Shown piece by piece: positions 33,751-42,517 of a stretch of 64,000 nt of DNA. This DNA is from Armatimonadota bacterium. Lineage in GTDB: Bacteria; Armatimonadota; Fimbriimonadia; Fimbriimonadales; Fimbriimonadaceae. The notes under the pieces are model-generated. The model did no database searches, was not told the origin of the DNA, and saw only the letters and a program-made list of their open reading frames with translations. Position 1 is the first letter of the stretch. Every line of letters starts with the position of its first letter. The DNA is taken from NCBI GenBank assembly GCA_018268395.1, contig JAFDWQ010000001.1:710644-774643 (forward strand), written 5' to 3'. The position numbers and the translations under genes were made by a program.

Positions 33751-34593
33751 TCAGCGGTTCCCGAACACGCCCTGCCCGGACAGCGACATCGAGCGCCTGA
33801 CCATCCGGTGGAACTCGTCCCAGTCCGGCGACTGTAGTTCGATGGTGTAGGCGTCTGTCCGTTTCGAACCGGCCATGAGGCACGCTGCGTCCGCCTCCTC
33901 CGTCTGGTTGTACTCGATCCTGGCACGGAAGGGAGCCTCGATCCGGTAGGGTGCGACCTGGGCCGCGTGCTCGACGGCCTCGCGGGCCGTCCGCTCGATG
34001 AGCGGCCCTGTCACGGACGGGTGCAAAAGCCGTGCGCAGTATCGCCCGACCCCGTGCTTGACGGTCGTAGTCCGGACACCGGGGAACAGCGAACTTGCTT
34101 CGGCGCAGCCCTTGTCGTCCGAACTGACGTACACCAACGGCACTCCGAGTGATCCGGCCGTCAGTGCCGAAAGCGTCATCTCGCCCGCGGGGACGTCGTT
34201 GATCCAAAACCGGTGGATCGTCCCCATGATCGTGTGTTCCATCGTCCCGGCTTCGGTCCCTGCCATCGCGTGATAGCCCACCAACATCGCACATCCGAAC
34301 CCGGCCTCCAGACCGGACATCATGCCGAGCGGGTGGGGCAGGAGCCCGGACAGCAGCTCGACGCCGGGTTCGAGTTCGTCCACCAAAAGGTTACGTGACG
34401 TCCCGTGAGCGTCCATGACAAGGATCCGGCGCGCTCCCGCCGCCCGAGCCCCCCGGACGGCGGCGTTCACATCGTGGGTCATCATCCGCCGTGCGAACGC
34501 CCAATCGTAGTGTTCTGGAGCGGGCCGCCCGCACTGCGCCCAGGCGACCGTGCCGGTGATCCCTTCCATGTCCGCCGAGATGTAAACGTCCAT
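33751..34593 (-). CDS. M55 family D-aminopeptidase (DppA-like)
   Basis: The N-terminus VYISADMEGITG matches the M55 zinc motif, where Asp and Glu bind metal. Other conserved blocks are ILVMDAHGTSRNLL, MLVGYHAMAGT (His ligand) and MGTIHRFWIND. DppA forms a decameric ring peptidase that cleaves D-amino-acid dipeptides, often from peptidoglycan recycling. The 280-residue length is right and there is no signal peptide. It faces the caspase gene across three bases. Confidence 0.88.
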   Translation of the reverse strand: MDVYISADMEGITGTVAWAQCGRPAPEHYDWAFARRMMTHDVNAAVRGARAAGARRILVMDAHGTSRNLLVDELEPGVELLSGLLPHPLGMMSGLEAGFGCAMLVGYHAMAGTEAGTMEHTIMGTIHRFWINDVPAGEMTLSALTAGSLGVPLVYVSSDDKGCAEASSLFPGVRTTTVKHGVGRYCARLLHPSVTGPLIERTAREAVEHAAQVAPYRIEAPFRARIEYNQTEEADAACLMAGSKRTDAYTIELQSPDWDEFHRMVRRSMSLSGQGVFGNR

Positions 34594-34659
34594 GGGGCCA
34601 GGTTACCGCCGCGACCCGGCCCGGGCCTTTTTTTCCAAGGGGCTTAGAATCCTCAAGAG

Positions 34660-36981
34660 TTGCCCACGACCACGAGCCGGCTCGACGTCTTGCGGAACCT
34701 GCAGACGGCCAACGCGGACGGTGCCCTTGCCGCCGCGTTCAGTACTCTGGTGGGCGGCACGTTCCTCATCGGCTTCGTGCAGTACCTGGGCGGCTCCGAC
34801 CTTTGGATCCAAGCCCTGGTCGCTTTGCCGAGTTTCGTCGGACTGCTTCAGATCCCGGGCGCCATCTGGGGTCGGAGGTCCGCGTCGTACAAGCGGTTCG
34901 TCGCTCCGGGCGGCTGGCTGTGGCGCGTCCTCTACGGCCCGCTCATCGTCCTGCCCCTCGCACCGTGGCCCAACGACGTGAAACTCTGGGTCCTTGCAGC
35001 CTGTATCGCGTTGGCCACGGCCGCCACCCAACTCGTGACCCCGATCTATAACGACTGGATCGCCGAGCTCGTGCCGGCGGACAGCCGGGGCTGGTACTTC
35101 AGCCGCAGGACGGCGGTGACCACGGCCGTAGCGATGGGGATCTCGTTTATCGGCGGCGTCCTCCTCGACCAGTTCCAGAAGGGGGACAGGTCTGGGCCGG
35201 GGTTTTCCATCCTGTTCGGAATGGGGCTCGTGTGCGCGCTGGCGAGCATGGCGTTCTTCCTGCGCATGCGCGACACCGTCCGGACGAACACGGTCCAAGC
35301 GGGGGTCCGCGAAAGCCTCGTCCTCATGGCGAAACCGGCGAAGGACCGCGAGTTCCAGAAGGTGTTGGTCTTCACCGTCGTCTTCATCGCCGGAGCGACG
35401 ATCGCGGGCGGCCTCTACGTCGCGTTCGCAAGGGAGAGCCTCGGGCTGAGTTGGACGGCGATCCAGTTGACCCAGGTCGCCCACGCAGTCGGAACCGTCG
35501 CCTTTTCGAACATGTGGGGCTACCTCGCCGACAAGTACGGCAGCAAGCCCGTCTTCGTGATCCTCATGGTCGGGGCGTTCCTGACCCCGTTCGTTTGGCT
35601 CGTCTGCACGCCAGGGCACCCGGTCGAAGCGACGGTCTATCTCGTCATCGGGCACGTCTTCAACGGCCTCGTCTGGTCGGGCATCGCCGTCTGCCAGATG
35701 AACCTGTACATCGCGACGTCGCCGCCTGAAGACCGGGCCAACTACCTCGGTATGGTGTTCGCGGTCCAAGCCGCGGTCGGTGGCATCGCCCCGTTGATCG
35801 GTGGGCTCATGATGGGCGCCTTCCGGTCGTCGATGCCGCTAGAGCACGCGTACAAGGCGATTTTCCTCGTGGTCATGCTCATTCGGATCGTGGCCTTCCT
35901 GGTCCTCCTCCCTGTCCGTGAAGAAGGGTCGTCGGCCCTTGGACAGACTTTGGGACAACTGGGACGGGTGAACCCGCGCGGGATCCGGGCGCTTCGGCGT
36001 CTCACGCGGACCGGGAACCCGGCGGCAAAAGCCGAGGCGATCCGCGAAGTCGGCTCGGCCCAGATGCCGTTGGCCTCGGCCGAGCTTCTTCGGGCGCTCC
36101 AGGACCCTTCGCCGACCGTCCGCAGGCACGCGGCCCGGGCCCTGGGACGTCTCGACGACCCGAGCGCGGCCATGGCCCTGGCCCGGTTCGTCGAAACGAA
36201 CCGCGAACTCGTCGAAGAAGAGACGCTCGACGCCCTAGGGGACATGGGCTCTCCCGAGACGGCGCCGATCGTCGCTACGTTCCTGAGCGATCCGCGTTCG
36301 CCCCTCCGTCGCCAAGCCGCCAAGACCTTGGGCCGTCTGGGTTCCGACGCGTTTCTCGATCCGCTCCAGTCGGCGGCCAACGACACGTCCGATCCCGACT
36401 TACGGCGCGCCTCGATCCAAGCCCTGCGCCTCATCGGTGCGGACGGCGCCCAAGACGTCTTCTCACGGGCGTTGCTCGATCCGCACCCGTCCGTCCGGTC
36501 GGCGGCGGCGGAAGCGGTCAGCGAACTGAAACTCACGGCCCTGGCCCAACCCCTTCGCGACGCGATCCAAGTCTACGGCGACGCGTATTCCGGCGAACTC
36601 GCCTACGCGTTAGGGACCGTCGGATCCGAGGTCGACCTGCCGACTTTGATCGAATGCGCCGAAAGGGCCGAAAGCCCGACCACCCGCAGAAGGTGCCTCC
36701 TGGGAATGGCCGTCCACTTTGGAGTCGAACACGACCTCTATCGCTTGATGAACCTGCGCGGGTTCAGCCGCGACCAGGAACTCGTAAGCCTCCTCAGGCC
36801 CGTGTACGTCAAGAGCAAGCGGTTACGGGAAGCCGTCCAATCGTTCTCGTTGGGCCAGGAGACCGCCGCTCTCGACATGTTGTGCGGGACACCGAGGACG
36901 AAGGTGCTCTTACCGTTCAAAGGTCTCGACGTTCCCGAGCTGTTCTTGGTCGCCGCGCTTGTCTATGTCAAGCGGGCATAA
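34660..36981 (+). CDS. MFS transporter fused to C-terminal HEAT repeats
   Basis: Residues 1-425 hold about 12 membrane helices with MFS-like loops (RGWYFSRRTAVTTA; YLADKYGSKPVFVI; EDRANYLGMVFAVQ). From residue 440 to about 720 the protein turns into soluble HEAT/PBS-type repeats (ASAELLRALQDPSPTVRRHA; ARALGRLDDPSAAMALARF; RRQAAKTLGRLGSDAFLD). The HEAT part should lie in the cytoplasm and bind a partner. TTG at 34660 is the start, after AAGAG. The cyclase gene follows at once, so transport or ligand sensing may be linked to nucleotide signalling. The substrate is unknown. Confidence 0.8.
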   Translation: MPTTTSRLDVLRNLQTANADGALAAAFSTLVGGTFLIGFVQYLGGSDLWIQALVALPSFVGLLQIPGAIWGRRSASYKRFVAPGGWLWRVLYGPLIVLPLAPWPNDVKLWVLAACIALATAATQLVTPIYNDWIAELVPADSRGWYFSRRTAVTTAVAMGISFIGGVLLDQFQKGDRSGPGFSILFGMGLVCALASMAFFLRMRDTVRTNTVQAGVRESLVLMAKPAKDREFQKVLVFTVVFIAGATIAGGLYVAFARESLGLSWTAIQLTQVAHAVGTVAFSNMWGYLADKYGSKPVFVILMVGAFLTPFVWLVCTPGHPVEATVYLVIGHVFNGLVWSGIAVCQMNLYIATSPPEDRANYLGMVFAVQAAVGGIAPLIGGLMMGAFRSSMPLEHAYKAIFLVVMLIRIVAFLVLLPVREEGSSALGQTLGQLGRVNPRGIRALRRLTRTGNPAAKAEAIREVGSAQMPLASAELLRALQDPSPTVRRHAARALGRLDDPSAAMALARFVETNRELVEEETLDALGDMGSPETAPIVATFLSDPRSPLRRQAAKTLGRLGSDAFLDPLQSAANDTSDPDLRRASIQALRLIGADGAQDVFSRALLDPHPSVRSAAAEAVSELKLTALAQPLRDAIQVYGDAYSGELAYALGTVGSEVDLPTLIECAERAESPTTRRRCLLGMAVHFGVEHDLYRLMNLRGFSRDQELVSLLRPVYVKSKRLREAVQSFSLGQETAALDMLCGTPRTKVLLPFKGLDVPELFLVAALVYVKRA

Positions 36982-37009
36982 GGTAGCCTCACGGCTTCCA
37001 AGCGACCCG

Positions 37010-39142
37010 ATGAAGCTGCCGTTGCGAGCGACCCTGACCCTGCGGATGACCGCGCTCTTGGTGGGTACGCTCGTCGTGCTGGGCGCGGTGGCCTTCTTCA
37101 GCGCCCAACGGACCGTCAACGACCTTGCCGACCGTATCATCCGTCAGACGTCCCGGTTGATCGACGGACGCGTCGAAAACCTTTTGTCCAGGGCCGAGAG
37201 TAACGGAAGGCTCATGGCCGGCTTCGTCTCGCCCACGACCGCGACCCAACCCGTCATTTCCAGCGCGAGCCAGTTCGACGCCCTGGCGGCCCGACAGTTC
37301 GAAGTCGTGTCGTCGAACCCTCACTTTAGTTCGATCCGCTTCGTCTTGGACCGGACGGGAGAGCACGTCATGGTGATCCGCCAACCGAACGGGTCGCTGG
37401 TGCTGCAATCGACGATGCTCGTCGAGGGCGGCAAGAAGCTCGAACGGAACCGGGTGCCCTTCGGTGAGTCGTTCCGGAACCTCGTCGCCGACGCTTACAC
37501 GACCACGGACTTCCGCTCGACGCCGTGGTACCTCCAGGCGAAGAAGGAAGCGAGCCAAGTCTGGACGGGCACCTATGTCATCCGGAACATCGCCGGGCCG
37601 GACACGCCCGGGATCACGTACGCCCTTCCCGTCTACGACCGAAAGAACGTCCTTTTGGGCGTCGTCGCGATCGACTTCACGATTTCCGATCTCAGCCGGT
37701 ATCTCGAGACGATCACAGTGGGATCGACGGGGTACGCCGCGCTGATCGAGTTCAGCCCGCTGACCGAGCCCCGGATCGTGGCCCATCCTCAAGCGAACCG
37801 GCTCGTCGTCCCTGAAGGTTTGACCCAACGGCTCGCGACCGTCCACGAACTCGGGGACCGGGCCCTCGAGACCCTGATCGGGTCGATCCAGGACGACTAC
37901 CGGACCATCCGCCAAGACGACGTCCGAAGGAAGCTCGTCCGCGTCCACGGCCGGGCCTTCCAGACCGGCATCCAAAGGGTGTCGGGCGACAGGTCCCCGG
38001 ATTGGTTCCTCGCCATCGTCATCCCCGACGGCGACTTCATGAGCGGCGTTTGGCAAGCCGGCGTTTCGTTCGTCTTGCTCAGCGTCGTCGCCGTTTCGAT
38101 CGCATCGGTCGCGAGCCATGTCATGGCCGGACGCTTGGCCCGGCCCCTCCAAGCCCTGGCCGCGGAGACCGAGCGGGTACGAGCCCTCGACCTCGAGCCG
38201 CGCCGGCTGCCCGAATCGAAGGTCAAGGAGATTTCCGACCTGTCCGGAGCCATGGAACAGATGAAGACCGGCCTGCGCTCGTTCGGCAAACTCGTGCCGG
38301 CGGACTACGCCAAGTGGTTGATCGCATCCGGTCAAGAAGCCAAGCTCGGCGGCGAACGACGGCGCATCACGACCTATTTCGCCGACATCATCGGGTTCAC
38401 CGCCCTTTCCGAGAAGAAGGAGCCGGAGGAACTCGTGGAGATCCTGGCCGAGTACCTGGACGTCCTCAGTTCGGAGGTCCTTCGCAACGGCGGTACGGTC
38501 GATAAGTTCAACGGTGACGACGTCATGGCGTTTTGGGGCGCACCGTCGGCGCGGTCCGACCACGCGTTCCTGGCCTGCAAGACTGCGGTCGAAAGTCAGA
38601 ACACGTTGGCCGAACTCCACAAAGTCTGGGCCCAAGACGGTAAGCCTTTGCTCCGGGCGTCGTTCGGCATTTCGACTGGCGACGTCATCGTCGGAAACGT
38701 CGGCAGCCGGCAACGGATGAACTACACCGTCATCGGAGACGCCGTCAACCTCGCTTCGCGCCTCCAGGGGTTGAACAAGTACTACAGCACCGAAATGCTC
38801 GTCAGCTCCGAGACCGTCCGGGAGGCGGGGGACGCAGTCGTGACGCGTACTGTCGACTACGTATCGGTGGCCGGTCGAGGCGAGCCGATCCCCGTCTACG
38901 AGCTTCTCGCCCTGACCGAAGGAGCCGAGAGCGACGTCATCGCCCTTGCCGAGATCCACGACCGCGCCCTTCGTCTCTACCGCGACCAGCACTTCGCCGC
39001 CGCGATCGACGAGTTCGCCAAGGTGTTGGCCCTCCGCCGCCATGACGGCCCGGCCAGGATCCTCCGCGAGCGTTGCGAACGGTTCATCGAGTCGCCTCCC
39101 GGCGACCAGTGGGACGGCGCCGTCCACATGCATCTTAAGTGA
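37010..39142 (+). CDS. Cache-HAMP class III adenylate/guanylate cyclase
   Basis: The order of domains is a membrane helix (residues 10-32), an extracytoplasmic Cache-like sensor (about 40-330; YVIRNIAGPDTPGITYALPV), a second membrane helix (about 345-370), a HAMP linker, a class III catalytic domain (about 445-620) and a short helical tail. Catalytic features are TYFADIIGFTALS and KFNGDDVMAFWGAP (metal Asp residues) and VIGDAVNLASRL. It should make cAMP or cGMP in response to an external ligand. ATG 37010 is chosen; ATG 36965, overlapping the MFS gene, is possible. Coupling with the MFS-HEAT gene is likely. Confidence 0.85.
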   Translation: MKLPLRATLTLRMTALLVGTLVVLGAVAFFSAQRTVNDLADRIIRQTSRLIDGRVENLLSRAESNGRLMAGFVSPTTATQPVISSASQFDALAARQFEVVSSNPHFSSIRFVLDRTGEHVMVIRQPNGSLVLQSTMLVEGGKKLERNRVPFGESFRNLVADAYTTTDFRSTPWYLQAKKEASQVWTGTYVIRNIAGPDTPGITYALPVYDRKNVLLGVVAIDFTISDLSRYLETITVGSTGYAALIEFSPLTEPRIVAHPQANRLVVPEGLTQRLATVHELGDRALETLIGSIQDDYRTIRQDDVRRKLVRVHGRAFQTGIQRVSGDRSPDWFLAIVIPDGDFMSGVWQAGVSFVLLSVVAVSIASVASHVMAGRLARPLQALAAETERVRALDLEPRRLPESKVKEISDLSGAMEQMKTGLRSFGKLVPADYAKWLIASGQEAKLGGERRRITTYFADIIGFTALSEKKEPEELVEILAEYLDVLSSEVLRNGGTVDKFNGDDVMAFWGAPSARSDHAFLACKTAVESQNTLAELHKVWAQDGKPLLRASFGISTGDVIVGNVGSRQRMNYTVIGDAVNLASRLQGLNKYYSTEMLVSSETVREAGDAVVTRTVDYVSVAGRGEPIPVYELLALTEGAESDVIALAEIHDRALRLYRDQHFAAAIDEFAKVLALRRHDGPARILRERCERFIESPPGDQWDGAVHMHLK

Positions 39143-39145
39143 CGG

Positions 39146-40207
39146 TCACCGCTCGACGGTGACGGTGCCAGGGTAGCCCTCTTCACCTTTGACCGTGATA
39201 TGGACGGGCATGAACTGCTTGATGACCCAAGCCATCGTCACCAGGCGGCGGGTCACGACCGGCGTCGTGTACACCGTCTTACCTTCCGAGAGTGCGGCGA
39301 TCGGAAGGATCTGGTCGGCCAAAAAAGAGTCGACGGTGGCAGGGGACTTGAACCACTCGTCGAAGTTCCGGACGGCTTGGTCGACCACGAGCTCCATGCG
39401 GAGCCCTCGCTGACCGAGCGCCGTGCCCGATCCCCGGCCCCGCTCGAACTCCGCCCAAAGCGTCACGGAGACTCCCGGAGTCCGAGACCGGACCTCCGAC
39501 ACGGTCACGTCGATTTCGTGCCCCCTTTCACTAAAGATCTGGGAAAGCCGCTTGGCCCCTCGGGTTCCGACGTCGGGTGAGACGTCGGCCAGAGTCAAGA
39601 CGGCGCGCAAGGACCTCAACTCTCCTCGTTCGGGCCATTCGAGGGCGCTCGGCACACTGGGTTCGAACTCCACCGTCACCTGGCCTCGGGACCCGTAACC
39701 GAAACCCGCCCGGTCCAACGAAGGGAAGACCGCCACGCCTTGTTCCCGGTGCACGGCCAACGTGGCGCGCTCCCATGCGTCGTACCCGAGCGTCCCCGAT
39801 CCGTGGCTCTCTCCGGATAAGGTCAGGCGGCTGTAAGCTCCGCTCCGGCTCAAGACGGGAAGCAGAGATTCGGCGATGACGATCGCACTACCCGGAACCG
39901 TGCCTTCTACGTGCGAGGAAACGTCGAAGGACGCATCGACCTTACGCGGCGCGTGACGCGGCTCGAACACCAAGGTCGTGACGTCCAGTTCGTGACCCGT
40001 CGCGTCCGCCCCACACGAGGCGGACAAGACTTGCAGAAAGGTCAGGTCCTCAGGGTTCAGCCCTTTCCGGCGCATCGCGCCCCGTACGTTGTTCACCCGG
40101 AGCGACTGCTGGGTGAGAGCGGACATCGCAAGGGCCGTCCTCAAGAGCGCACCGCCGCCCTCTCCGTGGGCGCCGTTGATGACGACGGGCAACATGTCGA
40201 CGCGCAT
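39146..40207 (-). CDS. RtcA-family RNA 3'-phosphate cyclase-like protein, probably lacking the nucleophilic His
   Basis: The fold signature is clear: INGAHGEGGGALLRTALAMSAL at the N-terminus and SFLADQILPIAAL near the end, with length 353 normal for RtcA. RtcA makes RNA 2',3'-cyclic phosphate ends through a His-AMP intermediate. By alignment from memory with the C-termini of E. coli and human RtcA (CHLLTN, LHTQT), the His position reads Arg321 here (VVTRRLVTMAW). The usual GEGGGQ also reads GEGGGA. It may be a non-catalytic homologue like eukaryotic Rcl1. No rtcB or rtcR lies nearby. The ATG at 40195 is an alternative start. Confidence 0.75.
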   Translation of the reverse strand: MRVDMLPVVINGAHGEGGGALLRTALAMSALTQQSLRVNNVRGAMRRKGLNPEDLTFLQVLSASCGADATGHELDVTTLVFEPRHAPRKVDASFDVSSHVEGTVPGSAIVIAESLLPVLSRSGAYSRLTLSGESHGSGTLGYDAWERATLAVHREQGVAVFPSLDRAGFGYGSRGQVTVEFEPSVPSALEWPERGELRSLRAVLTLADVSPDVGTRGAKRLSQIFSERGHEIDVTVSEVRSRTPGVSVTLWAEFERGRGSGTALGQRGLRMELVVDQAVRNFDEWFKSPATVDSFLADQILPIAALSEGKTVYTTPVVTRRLVTMAWVIKQFMPVHITVKGEEGYPGTVTVER

Positions 40208-40238
40208 CGGCCTAGATGAGTGTGCCCGAATCCCGGCC

Positions 40239-41327
40239 TCAGAGCTTGGCCCGGAAGAACATGTATTCGACGAGCCGGATCACATAGGCCAGGGCGACGA
40301 TCAGTAGAGCGACGAGGATGAGCTCGTGGAAGGCGATCTCACCCGTCCCAAGGCCCGACTTGGACAGGTCGCCTGTGTCGTCCTTCCGGTTGATGGCCTT
40401 ACCGTAAAACTTGTCGATCCCCGTCAAAGCGCCCTTGATTCCGTTCGACATCGGATCGTGGAAGGCGATGTAGACGACGGCCATGCCGCCGATCGCAGCG
40501 GGCATCGCCAACTTGTACTTGTGCTTCTGGTGCTCGTTGTAAATGGTGCACTGGCGGCACCGTTCTTTCTTCTGGTCCAGCGTCAGTTTGTGGTTCAGAG
40601 GAATGAGCTTGGCCGCCGAAGCCGGATCCTCGGGCACCAGTTTGCCCGACATCGCGTTCCGGATCACCGACTCTTCGCACATGCACCCGACGCGCTCTTT
40701 CCAGCAGGTCCGACGGGCGTGATAGATCGGGCACCGTTCACGGACGAACTTCCGGCAATACGGCAGTTGCCAGCACTTTCCGAGGAAGACGTTGCGGACG
40801 TCCTTTTCCTCTTTCAACCCCTTGCCGTACTTCATCTGATCGGCTTTGGCGCCTTCACGTGCCCTGATCCGCACCCGCGTGAAGACGTCGAAAACGAGGG
40901 CCAACAAGCCGACGATCCCGACGGGAAGTCCCGACCTCTGGACGGCCGCCAAGACGGCTGCAGACGACGCGGTCGGAGTGTTGTTGCCGAAGATCGAAGG
41001 CAGGTACGACGGACTGAAGAACAGGGCCGCCCACACGATGATCAACAACGGGCCTAGGATCTCCTCGCCCCATTGCAGGTAGGCGATCGCGATCGAAGAA
41101 AGGGCCATCCCCGCGATCGCGACCGTTCCGAAAGTCTGGGCGTTTTGGAGGATCTGCGCTTCGTTGCCGGTGCCTCGGCCCGTCGCAAAGTTCGCGATCA
41201 GGAACCCGATGCCGATGAGTCCCGCCGCTCCGCCGATCGTCAGCGCGAATCGGGAGATCCCATCGAACACCACCGACAGCTTGTCTGCGGCTGTATCGAC
41301 GCCGGGGTTCCTGTCACGCTGAGACAT
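40239..41327 (-). CDS. membrane protein with an eight-cysteine cytoplasmic cluster
   Basis: The 362-residue product has about four membrane helices in residues 25-155, a basic loop, and two more helices near 275-297 and 335-357. Between them lies a compact Cys-rich part: GKCWQLPYC, RERCPIYHARRTC, VGCMCEES and ERCRQC, eight cysteines in about 75 residues. Such spacing suits two Fe-S clusters or zinc sites. I recognise no named family. Paired palindromes just upstream suggest specific control, perhaps by a metal or redox regulator. The role is unknown. Confidence 0.65.
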   Translation of the reverse strand: MSQRDRNPGVDTAADKLSVVFDGISRFALTIGGAAGLIGIGFLIANFATGRGTGNEAQILQNAQTFGTVAIAGMALSSIAIAYLQWGEEILGPLLIIVWAALFFSPSYLPSIFGNNTPTASSAAVLAAVQRSGLPVGIVGLLALVFDVFTRVRIRAREGAKADQMKYGKGLKEEKDVRNVFLGKCWQLPYCRKFVRERCPIYHARRTCWKERVGCMCEESVIRNAMSGKLVPEDPASAAKLIPLNHKLTLDQKKERCRQCTIYNEHQKHKYKLAMPAAIGGMAVVYIAFHDPMSNGIKGALTGIDKFYGKAINRKDDTGDLSKSGLGTGEIAFHELILVALLIVALAYVIRLVEYMFFRAKL

Positions 41328-41333
41328 AGGTCA

Positions 41334-41367
41334 ATTCTATCTTGATCGATCACGCACCATTGGTGCG
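41334..41367 (-). promoter_or_regulatory. paired palindromic operator over a promoter
   Basis: TGATCGATCA (41343-41352) is a perfect palindrome. It abuts CGCACCA-T-TGGTGCG (41353-41367), a perfect 7-base inverted repeat. Leftward they overlie a -10-like TAGAAT (41339-41334) just ahead of the Cys-rich membrane gene at 41327. The arrangement fits a regulator binding over the promoter. Confidence 0.45.
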
Positions 41368-41458
41368 CGACGACCCGATGCCGATACGACGGACGGTGGA
41401 CACCCTTCGGTTCGCGCAAAGGGACGCCGAACGCTAAGAGACCGGACTTTCGGTCGGG

Positions 41459-42154
41459 TCACTCGGCGACTTCGAGGAACACCTTGCCCGAAATGATCTG
41501 GCCGGCGATGGGCATGTTCGTCCAGACCGCTTCGGTCTTCAACGTCGCGCCCGACTTGGCGTCCACCCAGACGGTGCCCTTCGAGGTCGCCGGATCCGAC
41601 CCGCTCGTTTCCTTTGACTCGAAGTTCAGTTTCACCGCGTCGCGGGTCCCGAGCTTCTCAAATGCGGCGATTTCGTACGAGAAGTGGACGGGGACTTCGC
41701 TCTTGCCCTTCTCCCCCTTCACGTCGGCCTCCCACTTCGTCCCGACCTTAACGGGATCCTTCGGCCAAAGGACAAGCTGCATGTTGGCCGCACGGTAGAC
41801 GTCGGCGTTCACGTCGTCACTCCCCTCGACCGACGAGATCGACCCGTCGGCTTTGTACGTCGTCGTCATCGGCGCCCCGACGCCACCCGGAGCAGGCTGT
41901 TCTTGACCGTTGACGTCCAAGACCTGGTCGGACTGCTCGCTACTGACCGTGAACGTCCCGTCGGCGTTGACCTTCGTGACCTTCTCGGTGACCTTGGCCG
42001 CAAACTTGATCTGCATGCCTGATATCTCAGTCTCGACCCGAAGTTTGTACTTGGTCGTTTCGCCTTCGGTCGGCGTGCGCTTCAACGCGACGGGGTCTTG
42101 GGCGAAAGCCGGGACGACGGCGAGGACGAGGACGGAAGCGAGCAGGGCTCTCAT
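41459..42154 (-). CDS. secreted beta-rich protein of unknown function
   Basis: The signal peptide MRALLASVLVLAVVPAFAQ ends at a typical Ala-x-Ala site. The 212-residue mature part is rich in Thr, Val and Lys with alternating strands (KYKLRVETEISGMQIKF; GTVWVDAKSGATLKTEA). The pattern resembles DUF6263-like secreted proteins, but the assignment is weak. It would sit in the periplasm or outer surface. It stands alone, convergent with nothing, 132 bases beyond the Cys-rich gene start. Confidence 0.6.
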   Translation of the reverse strand: MRALLASVLVLAVVPAFAQDPVALKRTPTEGETTKYKLRVETEISGMQIKFAAKVTEKVTKVNADGTFTVSSEQSDQVLDVNGQEQPAPGGVGAPMTTTYKADGSISSVEGSDDVNADVYRAANMQLVLWPKDPVKVGTKWEADVKGEKGKSEVPVHFSYEIAAFEKLGTRDAVKLNFESKETSGSDPATSKGTVWVDAKSGATLKTEAVWTNMPIAGQIISGKVFLEVAE

Positions 42155-42286
42155 GGCGGGATTCTACTTCCTGCCGGCCAGGCTGGACGCCAGGCCCAAC
42201 AAGGTTCCGGTGGCCGACGCAAGACGTGCCACCATTGCATCAGACGGCCGGAACGGACGGCCGGCATCCCGACCGGGCCCTTGGAC

Positions 42287-42517
42287 ATGGAACAGGCCGG
42301 AAAGACCTTGATGATCGTCGGCGCGGCGGCCGCCGTCGTGGGCGCCGTGCTGTGGGTGGCCGGACGCGCTTTTCCCGGCCTTCGCTTGGGCCGCTTGCCC
42401 GGTGATTTCGTCATCGAGAAGCCGGGATGGACGTTCGCCTTCCCGGTCGCTACGATGGTGCTCCTGTCGGTCGTCCTGACGGTCGTGCTCTGGATCATCG
42501 GGGCGGGGCGGAAATGA
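42287..42517 (+). CDS. DUF2905 small membrane protein
   Basis: The 76-residue product has two membrane helices joined by the loop GLRLGRLPGDFVIEKPGWTF. The L-P-G-D-x-x-I-E segment is the mark of DUF2905 proteins. Their function is unknown. The ATG at 42287 gives the family length; the longer frame upstream is not typical. Its stop overlaps the following HAD gene as ATGA. In many bacteria DUF2905 sits near ruvB and queA, which agrees with queA two genes on. Confidence 0.8.
   Translation: MEQAGKTLMIVGAAAAVVGAVLWVAGRAFPGLRLGRLPGDFVIEKPGWTFAFPVATMVLLSVVLTVVLWIIGAGRK

Noticed and set aside
34603-35769. 388-codon open frame on the minus strand
   Set aside because: It is the antisense of the MFS-HEAT gene; the plus-strand product has clear membrane helices and repeats.
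36989-39133. 714-codon open frame on the minus strand
   Set aside because: It mirrors the Cache-cyclase gene exactly. Its translation is rich in Arg, Asp and Gly with no motif, as expected for the antisense of a high-GC gene.
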